This document shows, piece by piece, positions 45,780 through 56,788 of a stretch of DNA of 64,000 nt (position 1 is the first letter of the stretch; every line of letters begins with the position of its first letter). The stretch lies in contig OY821521.1 of the NCBI GenBank assembly GCA_963682025.1, forward strand, positions 197,481,526 to 197,545,525. Direction: 5' to 3'. The notes beneath the pieces were generated by a model. It was given only the letters and a program-made list of their open reading frames with translations. It was not told the DNA's origin and searched no databases. The position numbers and the translations under genes were made by a program. The DNA comes from Cordilura impudica. Lineage: Eukaryota; Arthropoda; Insecta; Diptera; Scathophagidae.

Positions 45780-46570
45780 GAACAGGCAGTCCATCTTCGC
45801 TTGAAATTTTCCACATTTTGGACAGATATTTTGTGCTCTTCAATTCCCTTTTCATAAGAGCGCAATATCTCTACACTGGCCTAAGCTCCGGATAGTTTGG
45901 AGGATTTGTCTCCCTTGGTAAAAAAAAACCAAGTTATTGTGCTTGTAACACTCAAGAGCTTTATTGCCGTGGACACATTATGTTGATTTATGAAAGCAAG
46001 GTGTCTTTTTAGCAAACAATCCTTAATACTACATGGAGTGAAAACTCCGTGGTCTAACAATGAAAACCCGGTTTTTGGATTTGAAATCAATTCTATTCTC
46101 CAACGTTAAGTGAAATGCACGTCTGCCAACGATTCTCTAATCTAACATCTTGATACCCTTCAAAATAGGCTTCCGTCTCTGATATGACTTCCTAATTTGT
46201 GACAAATCTCTTTCCCTGGAGCCATCTTTTCAAGTTCGGGAAAAAATTATCGATGGGAGCCAGATCTGGAGAATACGGGGACGTGTGGAAGCAATTCATA
46301 ATGTAAAGACTTAAATTTTTCTGAAGCCATAGCAGATGGTACAAGATTTTTTTTTCTTATTTAAGTGGGGTAGTTTTGCAGTAGTTGGCCCTGCTGAATA
46401 AATAGAAACAAATCGGCACTTGTCACGCCATCTTTATGTTAGGCCACGGAGTATCCACTCCATGAGTATAAATTTCGGTATTTATAGAGCCCATTGTAAC
46501 AAATGATTTGCTTCTTTTGCCATACCAGGAACCCTTTTTTTTGGAAATTTTGTCTGCTTTTGTCATCTTC
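45780..46570 (-). pseudogene. Decayed mariner-type transposase fragments
   Basis: Minus-strand pieces include HYELLPHVP / SPYSPDLAP (from overlapping frames, about 46315-46245), FFPELEKMAPGKEICHKLG (about 46240-46185) and GSHIRDGSLF. These resemble the C-terminal third of mariner transposases, in which PYSPDLAPSD holds the last catalytic Asp. Stops and frameshifts are frequent. An open stretch at 46090-45881 (GFSLLDHGVFTPCSIKDC) is unrecognised. Confidence 0.45.
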
Positions 46571-46619
46571 AACATTTACTCAGCGTATAGAATAAAAATA
46601 TCTAAATATGCAAAAAAGT

Positions 46620-46788
46620 AAGAGTGTTAAATTTGGGTATGACGAATCTCTCCACCTCTCTTGAATAAGCTTGATTTCAACAGACAGACGGAAGGACGGA
46701 TATCGCTCTATCGCTTCGAGTTTTTATAAGGACCAAGAATGTACGTATATATATATATATTCTATATACCCTAAGACCCGTCAGGCTG
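46620..46788 (+). mobile_element. Mini-me/DINE-type fragment of a different subfamily
   Basis: CAACAGACAGACGGAAGGACGGA followed (about 60 bp on) by ATATATATATATTCTATATACCC fits the layout of dipteran mini-me/DINE elements (GGAC microsatellite, then an AT run and a TACCC end), but the unique part differs from copies A-G. Confidence 0.4.
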
Positions 46789-47760
46789 GATATGATTCCG
46801 TCGGATAGATGTCTTGGTCTTTGAAATACAGGACAGTAACGAAGGTAGTGTTCTAGGGTTTCATCATCCTCTCCGCAAGCTCTACAATTGGCCGATTCTG
46901 CCCATCCTATACGGTATAGGTGAGCTCTCAGTTCAGAGTGTCCAGTGAGGATGCCAATTACCCAACTTAGTTCCCTTCTACTTAGATTCAGGATTTCTCT
47001 AGTTTTCGAAGTGTTGGGAGTGCCCTATAATATCTTTGTGATCTTACCCACGTCAGTTTCCTCCTAAATTGATACATGCGAACTGGTCGCCCAGTCCGCT
47101 AGTTGCAATTTGAGAGACTTGAAAGGTATTGGGTTTTCAAAGCAGACTCTTTCCAGGAAAGAGCCCTTCCTGGCCAGTTAGTTAGTAATCTCGTTTCCCA
47201 TTATATCACTGTGTCCTGGGATCCAATAAATTTTAAGTCTGGAAAAGTGTTCAATCTCCTACTTACACTTAGGACAGTCCGTGATGTAGTTTTGTTTGAG
47301 GATATAGCCCTGATAGCCGCCACACTGGATGTAAATATTTTCACGTTTCTATGACTTGGGATTGCCCGTGCGTCAATAGATCTAATACATTCCGTTATCG
47401 CGACCACTTCAGCCTGAAAACGGAGTTGTGGTCCGGAAGACGGAGGTATTTACTAATAGAACGGTCCTCATCATAGAAACCTATGCCAGTTTTACCAGTC
47501 AGACTAGATTCGTCCGTATAGTAGTGCGACCCTGGAAGGTTTTGTAGAATATACCCGTTCATCCAGCTTTCGCTGTTTGGTATCCGTATACTGCAGAATG
47601 TGTTCGTTTACACTTCCGTGACTATCACAGCTAATATCCACTGTGTTGAATCCCGGTACTTGGTTCAAAATTGTTGGGTGTAATATGGTCGGTGATATAT
47701 TCCCCTGTTACCCTTAATCGTAGCATGGCCAGAGCAGCCTCATACGCTAATCCTTTACCC
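46789..47760 (-). mobile_element. Non-LTR retrotransposon fragment: RNase H and C-terminal zinc finger
   Basis: On the minus strand the segment encodes an RNase H-like region (GKTGIGFYDEDRSISKYLRL, then VFQAEVVAITECIRSIDARA at about 47425-47365 with the conserved Glu) and, after stops and frameshifts, SELRAHLYRIGWAESANC and a CCHC finger CRACGEDDETLEHYLRYC (about 46890-46830). This is the 3' part of an I/R1/Jockey-type ORF2. Base composition is richer in G+C than the flanks, which suggests a relatively recent insertion. Confidence 0.75.
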
Positions 47761-49019
47761 AATAAGGAAATTTCCAAAAAAAAAAAAAAAAAAACATCTT
47801 CACCAAATTCCCTACTTTCTGTGTCCTGATAATTACACAGTAATAAAATATTCTCAATAATGAATGAAAAGTTCCATCTGTAATAATTTTATACTTTAAA
47901 CGGAAACTATTAATGAAACTATAGTTATGGACTGTAGAGTATAAAATATGCACTTTAAGAGCAGATAATGTATAAATATGCAACAGCAAATCAATGCTCT
48001 ATCGATTCATTTGAATTGGAAAAGAATTTAGGCAAACATGCATCGGCATTCGCAAAAAAAAATTTAGTTCGAAAATTAGAAATTGTCGCGAATAAGTTAA
48101 TAAAAGATCTCCTACATTATATTAGCCATTAATCTCCAGTACATAATTCTTTATACAAAATTTAAATAGGAAAAATTAACTATTCAGAAATTTCTTGCGA
48201 GTTACTTTTCAATGCTCTTTTATAACCATCTTCCTTCTTCTTCTTTAACCTATTTTGACAGTAGAAAAGTTAATTTTTTATTGACTTTAGTTTAAAAAAC
48301 TACTAACTCATCTCGTTTTTATAACATTTATAACACCATAAAAAAAACAAGGTAAAAAACTGAAGTAAACGATAAAAGGTGTTTAGTTTGGTAAGTTTGT
48401 GTGTTTTTCATTTTTGTTTTTTCTCAATATTTAAAGAGCACTGTTGTTCCACTCCTCTTAGGCCGGTAGGTAGTAGTAGTAGTGTAGTGGTGGTTGTACA
48501 GCTTCAACTGTACACATGATGTTGTTTTACTTGATTAACTTGTTTTTTTTTTCTTCTTCACTTTGTTCTTTCTCTCTATAAACAAAACTCATGATATTTT
48601 ATTATTAATGTATCTTCAAAATGCTACATGATTGTTGTATACTTGTCAGATTGTTTTTTTTTTTTTTTTTTTTACGAAAAATTAGGTTTATAAAAATGAA
48701 GGTTATTTTGTGATTTATTACAAAATCACAACAAATAATTTAGTTTAATTTCATCAAATCCGAGTTATATTTTAAAATTTATTCTCTATATTCAGTGCAG
48801 AGAAATACAAGTCCAGTTTATATACTAGTACACAAACATTTGCTAAAAATTTTAAATTTTCTGTGTTTTAGTTTTAATATTAAAAGTAAATTTATTGCAA
48901 TTAGTTTCTAATATACTAGCTCATGAATTAAAAAATGTAATAATAGGTTCGTTTCTTTAATATTCGGGTAAAGTTTAATAAACTGAGAGTAAACAAAAAT
49001 GCTTAAAAGTAAAGAAACG
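47761..49019. other. Gene-free stretch with poly-A and TAG-type simple repeats
   Basis: Includes poly-A at about 47777-47794, a (TAG)n run near 48469-48483 and a long T tract at 48653-48674. No gene recognised. Confidence 0.4.
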
Positions 49020-49930
49020 TCAACCCTTAAATGAAAAAAATAGGATTTGGAAAAAACAATTTTGTTTAAATGAATTTTTAAGCACATTATCGATTGTGTG
49101 TAGCTGTATTTCACCAATGGCTTCACGAATATTGTCCTTTAAAGCGTCAATTGTCTCTGGCTTGTTGGCGTAACACTTATCTTTGAGGGCACCCCACAAA
49201 TAATAATCCAACGGTATCAAATCTCCGAGGTGGTCAAACGACATCAGCTCTGCGGCTGATAATGCGATCTTCAAAAACAGGGCGCAAAATATCCAATATC
49301 CTCCTCTTCAATTTTTGTGAACAAAAATTCGTTCAACATGGCCCGATAACGATCGCCATTGACTGTAACGGCCACTCCTTGCTCATTTTCGAAGAAAAAT
49401 GGCCCAATTATGCCTCTGGACCAAAATCCGCACCAAACAGTGACTCGTTTTGGGTGTATCGGCTTTTCAATGTATGCGTGCGGGTTTTCTGTGCCCCAAA
49501 TGCGACAATTTTGCTTGTTTACATACCCGCCAAGATCAAAATGAGCTTCATCTGAAAAGATGTTTTTTTTTTTTTGGCAAAATCGACATCTTCTGTAAGT
49601 CGATTGCAGGCCCACTTAGCGAAGCGAAAACGCATTGGATGGTCAGTTGGCTTCAACTCCTGCACCAATTGGACTTTGTATGGCGTCGTACCAAGGTCTT
49701 TATGCAAAATTCGTCTCAATGATGCCTCCGATCGATGAGGATGCCAGTTTCTTTCACTTTTTTCACAAGATAACGAACATACGGAGCTGACGGTGCTTCT
49801 CTTCTTCCAAAATCCGTACGCAATTTTCCCACACATTCTGCAACATTACCATGATTTTCAAAGTAATGTCGCAATATTTCCCAGCGTTGTTCAAGCGTAT
49901 ACACAACCATATTCGTTCAGCGGAAGGATA
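49020..49930 (-). pseudogene. Second Tc1/mariner transposase relic, similar to the rosa-like element
   Basis: Minus-strand order: 49910-49716 (MVVYTLEQRWEILRHYFENH, helix-turn-helix region), a frameshift, 49836-49519 (EASLRRILHKDLGTTPYKVQ, KPTDHPMRFRFAKWA), another frameshift, 49615-49271 (IFSDEAHFDLGGYVNKQNCR, VTVWCGFWSRGIIGPFFF), then a deletion that removes the second catalytic Asp region, and 49215-49060 (LIPLDYYLWGALKDKCYANK). The first and third catalytic Asp are present. Inverted repeats were not recognised at its ends. Confidence 0.8.
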
Positions 49931-50025
49931 AAACTAATTATCTGTCAAATCAGACATGAGCTAAGTGTTACCATTCACGAAATAAGCACTAGTTAAAAAA
50001 AAAAACGTTAGATGGCGGACCCTTT

Positions 50026-50185
50026 ATAATATTAATAAGCTAGGCGACTTCTTTTGACCGATTTTTTGTTCTACCTTTTTATCCCGATTTTGACCAAACG
50101 TATATTATTTGAAAGGTATTTCTTTTTAGCCGATTTGCAGATTCACAGATTTTTTAATTTTTTCCTTTATTTTGAGTAAATTGCG
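50026..50185. repeat. Interspersed repeat next to the second mariner relic, copy 2
   Basis: Homologous to 36350-36511 in the same orientation and at a similar position relative to a DD41D-like relic. Confidence 0.7.
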
Positions 50186-50583
50186 TTTAAAGTATCTACT
50201 AACACATACATAATATTATACAATGCGATATCGCATATGTGTGTGTTTATTAATTTTGTTAAAGTGTTTGTAATACAAATGAGTGAGTTTGTTTTTGTGT
50301 TGATTTGTGAATTGGCTATAATTGATTAGCATACTTTTAGGGTCTTTATTTAATGAAAAAATAAAATTTCCTAGAATTTGCGCTCGGATTTCGAGGGCTG
50401 GAATCTGCTAGTAAACATAAAATAGGTGATTTGTTCTAACAGCTAACAGTTCGACACTTAAAAATATACGCGAAGAAAAAGTAGTGGTAAGTTTTTGTAA
50501 TGAGAAGAGAAACTGATGTACACTCATAAGCCGGTTTCACTAAACAAATTTTCAAGTACGAAACTCTTTTGGGTAAGTTTGAT

Positions 50584-50640
50584 AACGTACGGGAACCCAA
50601 CTAGTAATATCCTCCCACTGTCTAGGAGGGTCCGTACGTT
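50584..50640. other. Compact structured inverted repeat
   Basis: AACGTACGGG (50584-50593) pairs with TCCGTACGTT (50631-50640). Between them CCTCC (50611-50615) pairs with GGAGG (50625-50629). The result is a stem with an inner hairpin in a locally C+G-rich island. Confidence 0.4.
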
Positions 50641-50729
50641 TGTAAAGAAATATGGAATAGGAGCAGAGTGGATCTAACGATATCCATCACGTTCACAATA
50701 GACGGCCGGTGTGGTTGGTTTTAGGTTTA

Positions 50730-51027
50730 AATGTTTGTTGCTATTATAAGCCCCAGTGTAGTCCATTTATCATTGTTGCTGCTAGTTTTGGCATTTTTGA
50801 ATTTGCATTGCTTTAGAATTTTCTATTTGTTTAATTTTTTAATGCTTCCAAAATATGACGAGCATATTTCAAACGCGATGAAAAAATGGAATGAAAATGA
50901 AAAAACACAAAATAAAAAATTGGTTTTTCACTAAAAAATAAAAAAATATGTTTCCACCAAATTGTTGTTGGCTTATAATAGCCAGTGTTGTCCATTTATC
51001 ATTTTTGCTGCTAGTTTTAGCATTTTT
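50730..51027. repeat. Local direct duplication
   Basis: The phrase TTATAAGCC..CAGTGTAGTCCATTTATCAT..TGCTGCTAGTTTTGGCATTTTT at about 50742-50803 recurs at about 50973-51027 (TTATAATAGCCAGTGTTGTCC and on). Copy F of the mini-me-like repeat starts at the end of the second unit. Confidence 0.6.
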
Positions 51028-51780
51028 ATACCCTATACCACTGTGTGGTTTGGGTATAATGACTTTGTGCTGCTGTTTGTAACAACCAAAAATATTTGAC
51101 CTATTATACCGATCGAATCAGAATCACTATCTGATTCAATTTAATGATGTCCGTCCGTCCGTCCGTCTGTGTGTCCATGTAAAGCTTGTAATCAAACTGC
51201 AGGTCGCAAATATGAATATATTTTGACGAAATTTGGTATTTAATCTTTTATCGGCCATGGGATGAACGCTATTGAAATTGGTGAGAATCGGTCCATGTTC
51301 AGACCTAGCCCCCATACAAATGACCCCTATGAAATCAACATATATTGCCATAAGATCCAAATTATTATATAAATCTTAGTCAAAAGGGCCTTGTATGTAT
51401 ATATTACATCCTTTAATCATTAGTCCAAAAATTATCCCAATTGGACAACTCTTAGTCATAGGCCCCATATAGAGCTGCTTTCCGATCTTCACTTAAATCT
51501 ATCAAAAAACAAAAATATTGCACTGATTCTTCTCAAATTTTGTTTGTATATATTTTTGCAAAATACAAGAGACTTTACGAAACATGGTTAGGATCGGTCC
51601 ATTTTTGGGCCTAGATATAGCATCCGATATGAACTTTTTCATATCTGCAGCCGAAAAAATTAATAAAAATCCCACTCAAATTTGGTTTAAGCTTATTTTC
51701 TATATCCAGTTAGTTGGGCCTGAGAGATAGGTTCTCTAAACGCATGGTATAGGGTATCGTATAGTCGGTCTAGACCGACT
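51026..51780 (-). mobile_element. Mini-me/DINE-like repeat, copy F (full length, minus)
   Basis: Starts TATACCCTATACCACTGTGT, has (GTCC)n at about 51149-51166, and ends with the GTCGGTCTAGACCGACT palindrome at 51764-51780, where copy G begins in the opposite orientation. Confidence 0.8.
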
Positions 51781-52363
51781 AGGTCCAAAAATGGACCGAT
51801 CCTGATCATGTTTGGTAAAGTCTTGTATTTTGCAAAAATATATACAAACAAACTTTGAGAAGAATCAGTGCAATATTTTAGTTTTTTAATAGATTTAAGT
51901 GAAGATCGGGAAGCAGCTCTATATGGGGTCAAAGGGATCATTTTTGGACTACTCAGTAATGGATGTAATGAACGCATACAAACCCAATTTGAGTAAGATC
52001 TATATGACAATTTGGATCTTATGGCAATTTATGTCGATTTCATATGGGTAATTTGTATGGGGGCTAGGTCTGAACATGGACCGATTCTCACCAATTTCAA
52101 TAGCGTTCATCCTATGGCTGATAAAAGCTTATATTCCAAATCTCATCAAAATATATTCATATTTGCAACCTGTAGTTTGATTACAAGGTTTACATGGACA
52201 CACAGACCGACGGACGGACGTACGGACGGACGGACGGACAGACATTGTTTAATCAACTCAGAAAGTGATTCTGTTTCGATCGGTATAATTAAAGATGGGT
52301 CTAGGTCAAATATTTTTGGTTGTTACAAACAGCAGCACAAAGTCGTTATACCCATAGGGTATA
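51781..52363 (+). mobile_element. Mini-me/DINE-like repeat, copy G (plus, 5'-truncated, head to head with F)
   Basis: Begins AGGTCCAAAAATGGACCGAT directly after copy F and runs to the TATACCCATAGGGTATAA end. The microsatellite is expanded (GACGGACGGACGTACGGACG and on, about 52205-52240). Confidence 0.8.
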
Positions 52364-52371
52364 ATAAGAAT

Positions 52372-53245
52372 TTTTTTCTCGTTTTAATTCACATAGAAAA
52401 GGCTTTGTGAAATCAAAACAAATGCCCTTTTTTTCTACTAAGCAGGTCTTAAGAGATAAAAAAACTAATTGATATTTAAACTCTAACATGTTTTTTTATT
52501 GAACCTTGTCATTATTTAAAAAAATTAGACATTAATTTTATGAAAAAAAAAAAAAAAAAACGATTTTAAAAACCGTCTACATTTTGCGCTGATTTAAAAA
52601 AAAAAAAAACTCGTAATAAGTGGTCGTGTTAATAAAACACACTTTTTGCGATGATGCTGTTCTATAACTATAATAAAAACTTTTTATTTACACAATCTAT
52701 TTTCCATTATAATTTTTTCAATTATAACATAGATTCTTTATGCACTAATTATTGCAAATAAAGGAATTAAAAAAAAAATTTTCATCAAATCACATATTTT
52801 TATTTTTTTGCATATGTTCGAAACAGTAGTGATGCCAGTCAAATCCAATTTATTTGAATATCGAATTTTTTTTTGGTGATGCCTTACTTTTTAAAAATAG
52901 AAAAGTCATTTTTAATTGAATGAAATTGAAGAACAAAAACAATTAAATGAACAAATAAGTTGTTATTTTAAAAGAAAATATTTTTCTTTATACTTTTTCT
53001 ATAAACTTAAGAAAAAACAGGCACAAAATACTTAAAAGTTTTTTGTGAAACTGAATAAAGAACCATATGGCACCTCGGTTTCTAGATAACATATGTTCTT
53101 AACTCAAACATATGGTTCTTAACTCAAACATATGTTTCCATTAAATAAATAAAAAAAAGTGGTTTCAAGAAACCCAAAATTTCAATTTAATGTGATTTTA
53201 AATTCGCTGTTATTCAAATAACAACGTTTCAAGAACAGGGCTGAA
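52372..53245. repeat. Dispersed repeat of about 860 bp, copy 1
   Basis: TTTTCTCGTTTTAATTCACA..GTGAAATCAAAACAAATGCCC..AGCAGGTCTTAAGAGATAAA..GAAACAGTAGTGATGCCAGTC..GGCACCTCGGTTTCTAGA..CGTTTCAAGAACAGGGCTG is shared with 62290-63945, where it is split. It contains a short tandem TTCTTAACTCAAACATATG (53096-53131). No long frame. Probably a transposable element of unknown type. Confidence 0.75.
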
Positions 53246-54665
53246 TATTAAAAAAAAAATTTTTTTTTCTAAAAAATTATATTTTTTTCACTAAAAAAAT
53301 TATTTATTTTTTTCTAAAAAAAAAAAATTATATTTTTTTTTTTATATATTTTCATATTTTTTTTTTCACTAAAAAAATTATTTATTTTTTTCTCAAATAT
53401 TTTGTTTCAGTAAAAAATGTTTGTTGTAAAATAAAATATAATAAAATAGATATTTTTTTTAATTAAAATAATAATTTTTTTCAGTATATTTTTTTTGTTT
53501 CGTTATAAAATAAAGATATTTTTTTTTACCAAAAAATAAAAAATATATATTTCTTCATTATTACTAAAAAATTGAAAATAAAAATATTTTTTCCCTAAAA
53601 AATAAAAATATTTTAATAAATTTAAATATTTTAGTAAATAAAAATATTTTGTCCCTAACAAATATTTTGAATGTTTCCACTAAAAAATATTTTGATTTTT
53701 TTCATTAAAAATATTTCGATATTTTTGCTAAAAAATATTTAAGTTTTTTAGGCTAAAAAATCTTTTGATTTATTTTTATATACATTGAGTGAAAATACAA
53801 TGGAAACTTTTTTAATATAATGTTGCTGACTTAAAGTCAATACGAAAAAATTGGATCATAAAATTAAAAATTCTTAATTTAATAATGTGTGTTTTATTTA
53901 TTTAAGAAAAAATATTAACATAAAATCTTTTTTTTTTATTATTAACATAAATCAGTATTTAACATAAAATCAGTATTTTTTACTACATGAATTGGACCTA
54001 TTCCTTGTTCCGAAAGGCAACCCCCATAATATTGCCACCGCCAAACTTAACAGTTTTATTTATATATTTTGGTCGTCGTTCTTCTATCATGGCCACTTAA
54101 ATTTTACTCTAAAAGAGAACAGATTGTTAAAGTCCTCTTTAGGTAGCATTTTTGGATAATTTTTTACGTTATTTCTTGATAACTATTGAAATTATGGTTT
54201 TATTCAGAGAATATTTCTAACAAATTTTCCTTTGGTTTTTAACTTTTCACTAAACTTTATTCTTGGCATTATTTTATAATAAAAGTCATAATTTATAAAT
54301 ATTTAAATAACGGTTAAGAGTTTATACATTACCTTTCATACCATCTTCTATTTTTGTTTTAATAAACTCTGGTACGAAAGTTTAAAAGTTTCTGATATTT
54401 TGGCACCACTAAAAAATACTTATTTTTCGTATATCTATTTTTTAATTTTTTTTTTTTTTAACAATTTGTAAGACCAAAGAGTGATTTCGTAAAAAAAAAA
54501 ATAATTTTACGATTTTCCAGAAAAAAAAAAACAATTTTTTTTACAAAAGAAAACATTTTTTTTTTAATTTTTGCACTAAAAAATGACAAAAAAATTTTTT
54601 TAACTTAAAAATAAAATATTAAATAAAAAAAAATCACAAAACAAAAGAAAATTTGAAGTCGATCT
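53246..54665. repeat. Low-complexity A/T region with degenerate ACTAAAAAATATTTT units
   Basis: The block is dominated by runs of A and T with loosely repeated (C)TAAAAAATATTTT motifs (53246-53780 and 54400-54665). The middle (53990-54360) is ordinary A+T-rich DNA. No genes. Confidence 0.6.
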
Positions 54666-55420
54666 TGACTTAATAAACAATTGTTTTGTATATTTATCTC
54701 TGTTCCTTCAACAATTTTTTCTATAAATAATGTTTTATCTTAAAACAAATCTTTATATCAAATGTGTGTTTTAATTTATCGTGTTATCAATATTATAATT
54801 TGTGAGTATGATGTCATTCGTTTTTATATATAATTTTTAGCGCATGCTATGTATGCCTCTCTAGACGTTTGTTGTGTACTTTTTCTTATTTTTTACATAT
54901 ATGTATATATTTTTACATTAATATTAAGTACCAAAAAAAAAAAAAAAAAAAAAATACATTATACCTCCCTCTTGTGGCTCTGTTTCCTAGACGTTGAAAT
55001 CTTTCTATAGACTTCATAAAACTTATAATAGAAAACAATATTTTGTATTTCCATTATATTAAAAGCTCATGTGCTTGGTATTATTATTTGCATATTTAAA
55101 TAAGAAAACAAAAAAGCAAAAATAATAATACACAACTTGAACAGAAAAATGTTTATTGCACTTGTTTAAAATTTATTTCACCAGCTGGTTGGCAATTATA
55201 TATAAGTGCTTTTGTATATTTGTGATAATTTCCGATTTCACTTGCTTGAAAAAGTGTTGAAATTTAACTAAGCTATATTTATTTCTACACACTTCCTCCA
55301 TATGTTGATTGTAATTCATTTTGTCATACGATTTGTAACACTTTGAAATAAAGAATTACAAGAGCCAAAGTTTTTGAAAAAAAAAAAATTAAATACTCCA
55401 TACCATTTATTTTATGTATA
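54666..55420. other. Gene-free A+T-rich stretch
   Basis: Contains a poly-A of about 22 bases near 54933-54954. Nothing else recognised. Confidence 0.4.
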
Positions 55421-55422
55421 TT

Positions 55423-56625
55423 TAGAAACTTGGCATCACTTAATAAAATATATGCAGAACAGCTGTTTTGATTTGTAATTTTTTCTTTTCTTTAATTTGA
55501 GCGACCAGTAGTTACTTAAATTCGAAAACTATTTTTAATATAACTTTGTAACTAGAATAAGTTAAAATAAATTACTACTTCGCCAGTGTGTTGTGTTAAT
55601 TTTATATGTATGTATATACTGAGCGTCAAAATAAAGTAAACACTTTATAATATTACAGAGTGACAACATTGCACAAATCTCTCGAAAGTGAAAATGCTGA
55701 AAATGATTTTACGCGTCAAAATAAAGTAAACAGTAATTGGCTTTTTTATATTTCGGGGAATAACTTAAACTTTTTGTGATAGATTTGTACTGATTACGTG
55801 TTTTACTTTACTAAAAATCATTTTAAGTTGATTTGTACTAATTATTAATAACTAAAAAGAAATTCTCGGCCCGAAAAGGGCCCGTGTTAAGAAATGTGTA
55901 CTACTAACACTCAACACGGTGGAGGCTCATTTATGGTTTGGGGCTGTATGACGGCAAAAGGTGTTGTTAGTCATGTTTTAATTGACTCCACTATGAACAA
56001 AATGGTTTACTTAGCAATTTTGAAGGACTATGTTGCCCCTAGCGTCGAAAAATTCAGCACGTCTGGAAACTGGATCTTACAACAGGACAACGACTCCTAA
56101 ATTCCCGCATCTTAACCCTTAACGCCGTAGTCCCCGGACCTTAACCTGATCGAACATCTGTGGGAGCACCTTGGCAGATAAATAAGACAAAGGGCCATTT
56201 CAAGCAAGGCGGACTTAAAGAAGACTCTAAATATGGCTTGCAATACCGGACCAAATTTTCAAAAACGGTATTTCGGTATTTCATTATATTAATACCGAGA
56301 TTATTAATATATTCTTGAATGTCTCGTATTTATTTTTGATTTTGTGTTAATTACTTCATCTTAATAAAACGCTTAATATGAGTAACTAAGGTGTTTACAG
56401 TATGTAATTTTAGAAACTTGGCATCACTTAACAAAACTTGTGCAGAAGAATAGCTGTTTTAATTTTAAAATTTTTTTTTATTTAAACGACCAGTAGAAGT
56501 TAAATTCGAAAACTATTAATAAATTATAATAATTATTTATTACAATAAAATTTTGTAACTAGAATACGTTAAAATAAATTACTACTTAGACAGTGTATTG
56601 TGTTAATTATATGTGTATAAATATA
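55423..56625. repeat. Direct repeat of about 200 bp flanking a Tc1 relic
   Basis: AGAAACTTGGCATCACTTAA..CGACCAGTAG..AAATTCGAAAACTATT..TTGTAACTAGAATA..AATAAATTACTACTT..GTGTTGTGTTAATT occurs at 55425-55615 and again at 56411-56625. The copies differ by small indels. The Tc1 relic lies exactly between them. Confidence 0.75.
55614..56403 (+). mobile_element. Tc1-like transposon relic with terminal direct repeats
   Basis: The left end TATACTGAGCGTC carries a 20-bp direct repeat starting GCGTCAAAATAAAG at 55623 and 55713, the pattern of Tc1 elements with repeats inside the inverted termini. The plus-strand frame 55894-56100 encodes NTQHGGGSFMVWGCMTAKGV and WILQQDNDS, with the second catalytic Asp, stopping at TAA. 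The next frame has SPDLNLIEHLWEHLGR (about 56125-56180) with the third catalytic position. The N-terminal half is deleted. The right end GTGTTTAC..CAGTATG is shortened. Confidence 0.8.
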
Positions 56626-56680
56626 TATTTTTTTTAAATAAATAATTTAATTACAATTTCTGTTTTTATTTTCTTTTCAG

Positions 56681-56788
56681 TGATTTCTTGACATATTAAT
56701 TAACATCTATATCGAAATAGTATTATTTATCAGCAGAAAAATACTTCAACGTCTTCAGCATACACACAAACACACATTAAAAATTAAG
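56681..56788 (+). other. Possible 5' UTR exon
   Basis: A strong acceptor (TTTTTATTTTCTTTTCAG, ending 56680) is followed by 108 bases without an ATG, ending TTAAG|GTAATT. It resembles a non-coding internal exon. No linked coding exon is visible in the window. Confidence 0.3.
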
